Shown piece by piece: positions 1 through 5,376 of a stretch of DNA of 5,902 nucleotides (positions are counted from its first letter, which is position 1; each line of letters starts with the position of its first letter). The stretch spans positions 1-5,902 of the forward strand of contig DAIDTV010000101.1 in the NCBI GenBank assembly GCA_027457005.1. Direction: 5' to 3'. The notes beneath the pieces are model-generated. The model was not told the origin of the DNA. It worked only from the letters and a program-made list of their open reading frames with translations, and made no database searches. The translations under genes were made by a program, and so were the position numbers. The DNA comes from Chloroflexota bacterium (lineage in GTDB: Bacteria; Chloroflexota; Limnocylindria; Limnocylindrales; CSP1-4).

Positions 1-2
1 TG

Positions 3-869
3 AGCGGACTGCGCTTCGCCGACTCGCTCGACGGTTGGGCGTACGGCCCCGATCTCTGGGCCACCCACGACGGCGGTGCGACGTGGCATCGCGTGACCAT
101 CCCCGACCTCTCCTCGGGCGCGGTGATCGTGGCCCTGGAGGCCTCGGCCGGATCGGTCCACGCGGTGGCCTACGAGACGGCTGCCCAGGTTGCCGTGCGC
201 ATCGCCTCGAGCCCGGTCGGGTCGGACGCGTGGACGCTCTCGCCGACTCGGGTCCAGATCGGTGCGGGGCCGGTGCCGCAGTCGCAGCTGGTGCTCTCGG
301 GGAGCGCCGGCTGGCTCGTGCAGGTCGACCGGACGGTGGTCGGCGGGGCACGCCTGGTCAACGGCGCCTGGGTCGCGTGGAACCCGCCCTGCGCGACCGT
401 GATGGGCCCGGCCGTGCTCGCGGCATCCAGCCCGACCGAGCTCGTGGCCGCGTGCGACGGCGGGATCTGGGGCACGCCGCCGAGCGCGGGACAGCAGGGG
501 GAGCACCTCTACGTGTCGCACGATGGCGGTGCAACCTTCGCGCACACCGGCACGACCGTGCCGTTTGACGGCCCGGCAGCCGTGGCGAGCCCGGCGGCAG
601 GATCGGTGCTGGTGGCCGGGACCACGGCGCAGGCGGCGGCGATCGCGGGGTCGTTCGACGGTGGTACGTCATGGCATACGGTCCTGCAGACCGGGCAGCC
701 GGGAAGCCAGGCAGCCGTCTTCACGTACCTCGGGTTCACCACGTCGACGCAGGGCGTGGCGCTCACGGAGTCCGGTGGGGGGACGGGCAACGGGCAGAAC
801 GTCGGCACGCTCTACATGACGCGCGATGGCGGCCGGACGTGGTCGGCGGTGTCGTTCGCGGGGCAGTGA
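3..869 (+). CDS. Asp-box (BNR/Ycf48-like) beta-propeller protein, C-terminal part, 5' end outside window
   Basis: The frame is open from the left edge to TGA at 867-869, giving 288 visible residues with no start. An in-frame GTG at 93 is internal, because a good Asp-box repeat lies upstream of it. Four Asp-boxes (S/T-x-D-G-G-x-T/S-W/F) are visible: THDGGATW at residues 21-28, SHDGGATF at 172-179, SFDGGTSW at 217-224 and TRDGGRTW at 273-280. The first follows the phrase FADSLDGWAYG, typical of Ycf48-like and sialidase-type propeller blades. Each box normally closes a beta-hairpin in one blade, so the protein is most likely a secreted or surface propeller whose N-terminal signal and early blades lie off the window. 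The Asp-box fold does not define a function: binding protein, sialidase-like hydrolase and Ycf48-type assembly factor are all possible, and I see no catalytic signature. The next gene is convergent, 31 bases away. Confidence 0.85.
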   Translation, partial: SGLRFADSLDGWAYGPDLWATHDGGATWHRVTIPDLSSGAVIVALEASAGSVHAVAYETAAQVAVRIASSPVGSDAWTLSPTRVQIGAGPVPQSQLVLSGSAGWLVQVDRTVVGGARLVNGAWVAWNPPCATVMGPAVLAASSPTELVAACDGGIWGTPPSAGQQGEHLYVSHDGGATFAHTGTTVPFDGPAAVASPAAGSVLVAGTTAQAAAIAGSFDGGTSWHTVLQTGQPGSQAAVFTYLGFTTSTQGVALTESGGGTGNGQNVGTLYMTRDGGRTWSAVSFAGQ

Positions 870-887
870 GTCGGGGCCGTCGGGGCC
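870..887. repeat. Perfect 9-base tandem duplication after the propeller stop codon
   Basis: GTCGGGGCC occurs twice back to back (870-878 and 879-887), starting at the base after the TGA. It fills most of the short gap between the convergent genes. Its role is unknown; a slippage duplication is the simplest reading. Confidence 0.6.
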
Positions 888-894
888 ACGGACT

Positions 895-925
895 GCCGCG
901 CTACAAGACCGAGTAGCGCTCCGGC
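895..925. terminator. Inverted repeat at convergent junction, candidate bidirectional terminator
   Basis: GCGCTAC (898-904) is perfectly complementary to GTAGCGC (913-919), with an 8-base loop. The helix can be extended by GCC (895-897) pairing with GGC (923-925) across a 3-base bulge. It lies 28 bases past the propeller stop and includes the lysozyme stop codon (901-903) and its last codons. The position between two convergent genes fits a shared terminator. There is no T-run on either strand, so this is not a canonical intrinsic terminator; high-GC bacteria often use hairpins with poor or no U-tracts. Confidence 0.4.
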
Positions 926-2823
926 GGGCTCGCGTAGCTGTTCGCGTTCGTCCGGGTCGGGTCGGCGACCGCACGCACGTACCACTGCCCGCGGGTGGTG
1001 AAGGCCCAGGTCCAGCTGGCGCGTCCGCTGGCGTCCGCGTACACGTCGCGCCTGGTGGCCAGCACCCAGTGTCCGCCCACCTGGTGCCAGAACTGGAACG
1101 TGACCTTCGCCGGCGCCAGGGTGGGCCCGATGGGGCGAACGGTGGCCGTGAAAGTGACCTTCGTGCCGGCCGGCACGCTCCTCACCTTGCCCAGGCTGGT
1201 CGGGCGCAGCACGATGAGCTGGCGCACCACGACGCGAACCGGCGAGCTGGTTCCCGGGCCGAGGTCGGGCGTGCCCGCGTAGACCGCCTGGAACTGGGTG
1301 TTGACGGGCGGGGTGTAGGTGAACGTGGCTCGCCCGGTGGCATCCGCGGTGGCGGTGGCGATGTCCGACCACTGGGTCTCGTTCTGCTGCATGCGCTGCA
1401 GCGTGACGGTGCGGTTGGCTCCGTACTGCGCGATCTGCACGTTCAGCGTCACCGGCTGGCCCCAGGCGATGGCGGTCGCGCTCGCGCTGATGCCCAGCTG
1501 CGCGGCGGGGGCGGTGATGGTGAACATCGCGGGGACGGTGGTGCCGCCGCCGGGCGGCTGGTTGACGACGGTCACCGAGCCGGAACCGGGCGCAGCCATG
1601 AGCGCGGCCGGCACCACGGCGGTCAGCTGGCTGGGTGACACGAAGGTCGTGGAGAGCGCGGACCCGTTCCAGTAGGCCGTCGAGACGCCCGAGGCGAAGT
1701 TGGCTCCCTGGATCGTGATGTCCAGGTCACCGCCGCCCGCCGCGGAGGTGGCCGGCGAGATCGCCGCCAGGACGGGCGGCGCGTTGGGAGGCGCGACCAC
1801 GGGCGGCGGGACGTACGTGTAGTTGAACGAGACCGGCGCCAGGTCCGTGCCGTTGTACCGGTCGAGATCGACGCAGCCGGAGATCCCCATCACGGACCCG
1901 CAGTTCGAGTACTGCCAGAAGGTCCAGCCGTGCCCTCCCCAGTTCGCGGCTGGAAGCCTCGGGCTGGTGGTCCCCCAGTGGGCGATCCACAGGACCGAGT
2001 AGCCCTCGTTGGCGAACATCGGCGTGTCGCCCATGCTGTTCGTCCAGAAGGTCGGGCTGGTGTAAATCATCGGCCGCACGCCCAGCTTCGCGTACACCTC
2101 GCCGAGCCAGGCGCCCACCCATGCCTGGAGGGCACTGACGGAGAGACCGCCGGTCTGCTCCAGGTCGAGCGCGGGCACGAGGTCACCGGGGAGCAGGTCG
2201 GCGTTGTTGACGAACCAGTCGGCCTCCAGGACCGCGTCGTTCGGCGAGCTGGAGGGGTTGGCGAAGTGGTAGGCCGAGACCAGCAGCCCCGCCGCGCGGG
2301 CAGCGGCGTGGTTGGCCGCGTAGGTGGGATCGACGTACGTCTGGCCCTCGGTGACCTTCATCACCACGAAGCGTCTGCCGGTACTGGCCACGGCCGGCCA
2401 GTTGACCGTCCCCTGGTAGTGGCTGACGTCCAGTCCCTCGAGGTAGGCCGGGGGTGTCGGCGGCGGCGACGTGGACGGCTGGAACAGCCCGGTGGCCGCG
2501 TAGGCCACGCTCACGCCGAACAGGGTGGACACGCTCGTGCCGTTGACCGTGGTGATCGCGTACCAGGTGCTCCCGGAAACGGACGTGGCGCAGGTGGCCG
2601 ACCACGACCCGCCGGACACGGTGCCGGCAGCGGTCACGATGGTGCCGACGGGCATGCTGACCAGCGACGTGGCGGACGTGGAGGGCGACGACCTGAGGTG
2701 GACGGTGCAGTTCGTGGCGTAGGCCGTGTCGGCGGCGACCGCACGTGCCGTGAGCGGGACGAGCGCCAGCGCGACGAACACCGCGAGGATGGCCGGGAGG
2801 CACCGGCGATGCAGGCCCTGCAT
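901..2823 (-). CDS. Secreted GH25 muramidase (lysozyme) with SH3b, IPT/TIG and Ig-like domains
   Basis: This is a 640-residue exported peptidoglycan hydrolase, expected to cut the MurNAc-GlcNAc beta-1,4 bond. The start is ATG 2823: a signal peptide follows at once (R6-R7, hydrophobic 9-24, AxA-type cleavage near 28-31) and GGGGGA lies 7 bases upstream. The open frame continues to 3033, but that extension would bury the signal peptide. Domains in order: bacterial SH3-like (about 33-108), Pro/Ser linker (117-125), GH25 catalytic domain (about 127-327), Pro-rich linker (338-350), IPT/TIG (about 349-437) and two Ig-like domains (about 443-535 and 538-640). The GH25 signature is DVSHYQG with D132, ALDLEQ with D220 and E222 (the catalytic pair by family comparison), and VDLDRYNG with D319 and D321. 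Cys pairs 39/78 and 308/317 could form disulfides outside the cell. There is no LPXTG anchor, so it is probably released or held non-covalently. It has its own promoter (2970-2999). Confidence 0.93.
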   Translation of the reverse strand: MQGLHRRCLPAILAVFVALALVPLTARAVAADTAYATNCTVHLRSSPSTSATSLVSMPVGTIVTAAGTVSGGSWSATCATSVSGSTWYAITTVNGTSVSTLFGVSVAYAATGLFQPSTSPPPTPPAYLEGLDVSHYQGTVNWPAVASTGRRFVVMKVTEGQTYVDPTYAANHAAARAAGLLVSAYHFANPSSSPNDAVLEADWFVNNADLLPGDLVPALDLEQTGGLSVSALQAWVGAWLGEVYAKLGVRPMIYTSPTFWTNSMGDTPMFANEGYSVLWIAHWGTTSPRLPAANWGGHGWTFWQYSNCGSVMGISGCVDLDRYNGTDLAPVSFNYTYVPPPVVAPPNAPPVLAAISPATSAAGGGDLDITIQGANFASGVSTAYWNGSALSTTFVSPSQLTAVVPAALMAAPGSGSVTVVNQPPGGGTTVPAMFTITAPAAQLGISASATAIAWGQPVTLNVQIAQYGANRTVTLQRMQQNETQWSDIATATADATGRATFTYTPPVNTQFQAVYAGTPDLGPGTSSPVRVVVRQLIVLRPTSLGKVRSVPAGTKVTFTATVRPIGPTLAPAKVTFQFWHQVGGHWVLATRRDVYADASGRASWTWAFTTRGQWYVRAVADPTRTNANSYASPPERYSVL

Positions 2824-2830
2824 TTCGGTT

Positions 2831-2836
2831 TCCCCC
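2831..2836 (-). promoter_or_regulatory. Ribosome binding site of the GH25 gene
   Basis: The minus strand reads GGGGGAAACCGAA followed by ATG at 2823. The G-rich stretch ends 7 bases before the ATG. It supports this start over the upstream in-frame ATGs, though it is not a textbook AGGAGG. An AGGAG also occurs, but about 16 bases from the start, which is too far. Confidence 0.5.
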
Positions 2837-2969
2837 GTGCTCCTGCTCTGAACGAGGCAGCGAGGCCACCCCGCGCCGGCCAACGGGCCGAACGTGGTTG
2901 CGCCCGCGCGGCACCCGAGGGTGGGCACGGAGCCCCCGGGACCACAGGCGTTGCGACGAGACTCTGCCC

Positions 2970-2999
2970 ATGCTACCAAGCGGCGCTGGCGCGTGTCAG
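2970..2999 (-). promoter_or_regulatory. Sigma-70-type promoter for the GH25 gene
   Basis: On the minus strand CTGACA (2994-2999; 5 of 6 to TTGACA) is followed after 18 bases by TAGCAT (2970-2975; 4 of 6 to TATAAT, matching TANNNT). Transcription would start near 2963, giving a leader of about 140 bases before ATG 2823. It is the best promoter in the window and sits in the expected place; the start site is inferred. Confidence 0.55.
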
Positions 3000-3000
3000 T

Positions 3001-3037
3001 AGCCGGACCGTCCCATGGCGGCATGGGACGCACGGCT
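3001..3037. promoter_or_regulatory. Interrupted palindrome directly upstream of the GH25 promoter (operator or terminator)
   Basis: CGTCCCATG (3009-3017) pairs perfectly with CATGGGACG (3022-3030) around the tetraloop GCGG. An outer stem AGCCG (3001-3005) with CGGCT (3033-3037) closes it across a 3/2-base internal loop, so 14 base pairs form over 37 bases. It abuts the -35 box (2994-2999), with its centre about 56 bases upstream of the predicted start site. That is a usual place for an activator site. Equally it could end transcripts of the upstream minus-strand gene, whose stop is 94 bases away; no U-tract follows on either strand, which weakens that reading. Confidence 0.5.
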
Positions 3038-3060
3038 GCGTGGCGGGCGCCGGCAGCGCT

Positions 3061-3096
3061 GGATGAGGCGCGTGCGCCGGATGGGGCGCGTGGGGC
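3061..3096. repeat. Imperfect 18-base tandem repeat, two copies
   Basis: The segments 3061-3078 and 3079-3096 match at 15 of 18 positions; the first 14 bases of each (GGATGAGGCGCGTG and GGATGGGGCGCGTG) differ by one base. It is non-coding, between the palindrome and the stop of the 207-residue gene. Function is unknown. Confidence 0.55.
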
Positions 3097-3131
3097 GCCC
3101 GCGGCGAGCGACAGGCGTCAGCCGGCGCTCG

Positions 3132-3755
3132 TCAGGCGACCGGCGCGCGTTCCCCGAGTTCGGCGGGGCGCAGCAACCCTTCGGCCAGATCGTTCTCGGT
3201 GACGGGCCGGACGACATCGGCCCGGTCGCGGTTCACGATGAGGGTACCGGTCCAGAGGTCCAGCCGGCGCCGGCCCCCGGACCAGAATTCGATCCAGGCA
3301 TCGGTCAGAGGGACCAGCGGCGGGCGGGCGTGGAAGTCGACCATCGGGTTGACGCCCACCGGCGCGTGCAGAAGGCCGCCGATCAGGAAGCTCCCCGACT
3401 GGACGGCGATCGGCTGGGTGCGGGTCCGCCTCCGGCGTGCCTCGGCACCGCGCGGGCCGCTGGCGTGGACCGCGACCAGGTCGCCGCGCCGCACGACGAC
3501 CTCGTCCTCCACCCGGGTGACGCCATCGACCAGGCCCTCGAGCTCGACATCGGTCAGCACGAGTTCATCGTGGGCATTCAGCAGATCGGTGAGGCGGTCC
3601 GCCTGCAGTCGCACCCAGCCGAAGATGCGCCGCTGCTCCGCGTACGCGACGAAGCACACGAGCGGCGCGTCGGCCACGAACCCTGGCTCGAAGACGTCCT
3701 CGGGCCGCCGCTGGAGCGCCAGGCTGAGTCGCCCTGGAGTCTGGGCGGAGCGCAT
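3132..3755 (-). CDS. Hypothetical protein of 207 residues with two diverged copies of a beta-rich module
   Basis: I do not recognise this protein with certainty. ATG 3755 is the first available ATG, since an in-frame TAG lies 15 bases upstream; the stop is TGA at 3132-3134. No signal peptide or membrane segment is seen, so it is probably cytoplasmic. Two segments line up: residues 43-98 (IFGWVRL, RLTDLLN, LVLTDVELEGL, VVVRRGDLVAV) and 122-184 (LIGGLLH, PLVPLTDAWIEF, LIVNRDRADVV). Shared landmarks are G46/G126, LTD 67-69/150-152 and V-x-R at 88-90/174-176, at nearly constant spacing. A basic linker (107-112) joins them. The pattern of an L-T-D turn between strands recalls short bacterial DUF proteins with RLxDxLN...LTD motifs; I cannot name a family or function. 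No strong Shine-Dalgarno is visible. A TAGCCT box at 3765-3770 suggests a near-leaderless transcript, or it may be read through from the upstream genes 68 bases away. Confidence 0.75.
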   Translation of the reverse strand: MRSAQTPGRLSLALQRRPEDVFEPGFVADAPLVCFVAYAEQRRIFGWVRLQADRLTDLLNAHDELVLTDVELEGLVDGVTRVEDEVVVRRGDLVAVHASGPRGAEARRRRTRTQPIAVQSGSFLIGGLLHAPVGVNPMVDFHARPPLVPLTDAWIEFWSGGRRRLDLWTGTLIVNRDRADVVRPVTENDLAEGLLRPAELGERAPVA

Positions 3756-3764
3756 GGTGCCGGC

Positions 3765-3770
3765 AGGCTA
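3765..3770 (-). promoter_or_regulatory. Possible -10 box for the 207-residue gene
   Basis: The minus strand reads TAGCCT, fitting TANNNT, ending 9 bases before ATG 3755. A start 6-7 bases downstream would leave a leader of only 2-3 bases. No matching -35 is visible, so this is weak. Confidence 0.25.
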
Positions 3771-3823
3771 GACCCGCCCCCACGCCCGGGGTATCACCCG
3801 AACGTACGGGGCCGCGGCCGGGC

Positions 3824-4060
3824 TCAGCGGCTCGGGCCGCCGTCCACCCGAGGCGGCTCGTCGGGCGCGGGCCCCTCCCGGGTCGCAGACGCCTCGTCGG
3901 CCTCGGGCGCCCCGCCGGCCTCACGATCCGCCGGCAGGCCCGGGACCCGAGGCACCGGCTGGCTTGGCCACAATCGCCAGAGCACCAGGGCGGCGCCGGT
4001 GGCGGCCGCCACGACGATCGCCATCCGTCGGACTCGTTCGGACGCACCGGCCAGTCGCAT
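3824..4060 (-). CDS. Small single-pass membrane protein, 78 residues, function unknown
   Basis: The start is ATG 4060, chosen because AGGAGG (4066-4071 on the minus strand) lies 5 bases upstream, the best Shine-Dalgarno in the window; the stop is TGA at 3824-3826. A short basic N-terminus (R2, R9, R11, R12) precedes one hydrophobic segment at about residues 13-30. A Pro-, Ala- and acid-rich, probably disordered tail (about 35-78) follows. The positive-inside rule suggests the N-terminus is cytoplasmic and the tail external; an uncleaved signal anchor is most likely. I see no lipobox and no known domain. The gene begins 26 bases after the stop of the PLP enzyme and is probably co-transcribed with it. 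A longer in-frame extension upstream overlaps the PLP gene and lacks this binding site, so it was not used. Role in the operon is unknown. Confidence 0.7.
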   Translation of the reverse strand: MRLAGASERVRRMAIVVAAATGAALVLWRLWPSQPVPRVPGLPADREAGGAPEADEASATREGPAPDEPPRVDGGPSR

Positions 4061-4065
4061 CGGGC

Positions 4066-4071
4066 CCTCCT
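4066..4071 (-). promoter_or_regulatory. Strong Shine-Dalgarno deciding the start of the small membrane protein
   Basis: AGGAGG on the minus strand, 5 bases before ATG 4060, in the 26-base gap after the PLP enzyme stop. It is the main reason for accepting this short gene as real. Confidence 0.75.
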
Positions 4072-4086
4072 GCGGGGACTGCGAGT

Positions 4087-5163
4087 CTACCCGGCCGACT
4101 GCCCGACGGCCGGCCGGCCCACGGTTGCCGTGAGTTCCGCGGCGTGTGCGAACAACCCCGGCGCGCCGCCGGTGTGGAGGAAGACCACCGTCTCGGCGGC
4201 GCCGATCGCGCCGAGGCGGATGTCGGCGACAAGACCCGCCATCGCCTTCCCCGTGTAGACCGGATCGAGCAGGATCCCCTCGTTGCGGGCCAGCAGGTCG
4301 ATCGCTTCGAGGCATTCCGCGGTGGAACGTCCGTAGCCCGCGCCGATCTGCGACTGGTCCGTGGCGAAGTCGCCCGGGGTCAGCCGAAGCGCGCTTCCCA
4401 GGAGCGCAGCGGCCTGGTTCGCGATCTCCACGGCGCGCCCGGTCTTTGCCGGATCGCCGCCGCTCACGGCCACCCCCTGGACGCGGTATGGGGCACCTGC
4501 CAGGTGCGCGCCCAGCACGAGGCCGGCAACCGTGCCGCGCGACCCGCAGGCGACGTACAGCCGGCCGGGCTGTTCCTCCGCGGCCTCGAGCTGCGCGAGG
4601 AGCTCGAGCGTTCCCGCGATGTAGCCCATGGCGCCGACCGGGGTGGAGCCGCCGATCGGGATGACGTACGGACGCTCGCCGCGGGCCCGCAGTTCGGCTT
4701 CCACCTGCTCGACCGCCGCGGCTTCGTCGGGACCGGTCGCCAGCAGCGGGTCTTCCGCCGCGTCGATGAAGTGAACCTCGGCGCCGAAGAGCCGGTCGAG
4801 CAGCAGGTTCCCCTGGGCGTCGCGCTCGTCCGGCGCGGCAGTCAGCACGAGGCTTGCCCCCAAGCCGACCATGCGCGCGGCAGCGGCAGTCATGCGGGCG
4901 TGGTTGGACTGCACGCCGCCCGTCGTGACGAGCACGGTCGCCTGCGCCCGCAGCGCGTCGGCCACGATGAACTCAAGCTTGCGCGCCTTGTTGCCGCCCA
5001 GGGCGAGCCCGGTCAGATCGTCGCGCTTCAGCAGGATCCGGGGGCAGCGCGCCGGGCCGCCGAGCGAGTCGCGCAGGCGACGCGCCTCCTGGAGCGGCGT
5101 GGGCAGGGTCGCCAGCGCCACGCGTGGCAGGCGGTCCAGGGCTTGCGCGAGGTCGATCGTCAC
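4087..5163 (-). CDS. D-cysteine desulfhydrase / ACC deaminase family PLP-dependent enzyme
   Basis: This 358-residue protein is a full-length fold-type II PLP enzyme, predicted to convert D-cysteine to pyruvate, H2S and ammonia in the cytoplasm. The motif RDDLTGLALGGNKARKLEF carries the PLP lysine K59. GGVQSNHAR (83-91) holds S86, the counterpart of ACC deaminase S78. GSTPVGAMGY, ACGSRGTVAGL, DPVYTGKAMAGL (300-311) and HTGGAPGLFA (330-339) are also family motifs. T304 and T331 occupy the places of E295 and L322 in ACC deaminase, with the same 27-residue spacing; in that family Glu/Leu marks ACC deaminase and Ser or Thr/Thr marks D-cysteine desulfhydrase (DcyD). Related amino-acid or sulfonate lyases, such as L-cysteate sulfo-lyase, remain possible. 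GTG 5163 is preferred because GAGGG (5172-5176) lies 8 bases upstream. The in-frame ATG 5205 has no binding site, and still longer extensions run into the divergent PHP gene. The small membrane-protein gene follows 26 bases downstream. Confidence 0.9.
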   Translation of the reverse strand: MTIDLAQALDRLPRVALATLPTPLQEARRLRDSLGGPARCPRILLKRDDLTGLALGGNKARKLEFIVADALRAQATVLVTTGGVQSNHARMTAAAARMVGLGASLVLTAAPDERDAQGNLLLDRLFGAEVHFIDAAEDPLLATGPDEAAAVEQVEAELRARGERPYVIPIGGSTPVGAMGYIAGTLELLAQLEAAEEQPGRLYVACGSRGTVAGLVLGAHLAGAPYRVQGVAVSGGDPAKTGRAVEIANQAAALLGSALRLTPGDFATDQSQIGAGYGRSTAECLEAIDLLARNEGILLDPVYTGKAMAGLVADIRLGAIGAAETVVFLHTGGAPGLFAHAAELTATVGRPAVGQSAG

Positions 5164-5171
5164 GGTTCTGT

Positions 5172-5176
5172 CCCTC
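5172..5176 (-). promoter_or_regulatory. Shine-Dalgarno supporting the GTG start of the PLP enzyme
   Basis: The minus strand has GAGGG 8 bases before GTG 5163. The family's conserved N-terminal part also begins shortly after this codon, while the 14 residues encoded between ATG 5205 and GTG 5163 look unlike the family. Confidence 0.55.
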
Positions 5177-5349
5177 GCTTCGCGGCCCAGGGCGTCGAGG
5201 CACATCGCGCGTCGCGAGGCCCTTGAGCCCGAAGGGCGGCCGTCCAGACGGTACCAGAAGCGGGCGGTCGCGATTGCGCACGGCGACTCCGGTGGCCCGA
5301 ACTTCCTGGGCACCAGCGACATCGTGGCCGCCAGGAGCAAGTCCCGGGG

Positions 5350-5364
5350 CCTCCGCCGCGGAGG
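5350..5364 (+). promoter_or_regulatory. Short palindrome before the PHP gene
   Basis: CCTCCG (5350-5355) pairs with CGGAGG (5359-5364) around CCG. It touches the TACGCT box. It could be an operator in the promoter spacer or, if transcription starts further upstream, a hairpin that hides the only GGAGG near this start. Confidence 0.35.
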
Positions 5365-5370
5365 TACGCT
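5365..5370 (+). promoter_or_regulatory. Possible -10 box giving a leaderless PHP mRNA
   Basis: TACGCT fits TANNNT and ends 6 bases before ATG 5377, so transcription would start at the A of the start codon. No -35 match is visible. GGAGG at 5360-5364 is 12 bases from the ATG, rather far for normal initiation, which also favours a leaderless start. Confidence 0.4.
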
Positions 5371-5376
5371 GGGCCG

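Larger units (their letters stand above)
2824..3131. other. 308-base non-coding region between the GH25 gene and the 207-residue gene
   Basis: No convincing gene lies here. From right to left, in the direction of lysozyme transcription, it holds a 6-bp inverted repeat touching the stop of the 207-residue gene (CGAGCG 3105-3110 with CGCTCG 3126-3131), an 18-base tandem repeat (3061-3096), a large interrupted palindrome (3001-3037), a -35/-10 promoter (2970-2999) and a leader of about 140 bases (2824-2963). The leader is GC-rich and foldable; one clear hairpin is CGGCC/GGCCG (2877-2881 with 2886-2890, loop AACG). I do not recognise a riboswitch in it. Confidence 0.6.
5164..5376. other. Divergent intergenic region between the PLP enzyme and PHP genes
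   Basis: These 213 bases must carry the control signals for both divergent genes. On the plus side there is a 6-bp palindrome (5350-5364) followed by a TACGCT box. On the minus side I see the GAGGG binding site but no convincing -35/-10 pair; TACCGT in the middle is a weak -10 candidate. No small gene is supported. Confidence 0.5.

Noticed and set aside
455..470. CDGGIWGT as a further Asp-box in the propeller protein
   Set aside because: It lacks the T/S-W/F after the Gly pair at the right spacing, so it is probably a degenerate strand turn rather than a true box.
826..1638. Plus-strand open frame of 270 residues
   Set aside because: It overlaps the end of the propeller gene and lies antisense to the C-terminal Ig-like domains of the lysozyme, with no recognisable motif.
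2824..2963. A known riboswitch in the lysozyme leader
   Set aside because: I could not match a conserved core of the ydaO, cobalamin or other common classes by eye; it is kept only as a question to test.
2824..3033. N-terminal extension of the GH25 gene to ATG 3033
   Set aside because: It would place 70 unconserved residues ahead of a clear signal peptide and would cover the promoter and leader.
1930..3066. Plus-strand open frame of 378 residues
   Set aside because: It is antisense to the GH25 domain and crosses the lysozyme promoter and leader; low-complexity Arg/Gly composition.
3015..4133. Plus-strand open frame of 372 residues
   Set aside because: It is antisense to the 207-residue and small membrane-protein genes. 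Its composition is the Arg/Pro/Gly/Ala-rich type produced by GC-rich opposite strands, and no domain is recognisable.
3964..5226. Plus-strand open frame of 420 residues
   Set aside because: It lies opposite the PLP enzyme, whose conserved motifs are unmistakable; the plus-strand translation shows no family motif.
5227..5237. GCCC-GAA-GGGC hairpin as a terminator or operator
   Set aside because: The stem is only 4 bp in very GC-rich sequence, has no U-tract and is expected by chance.
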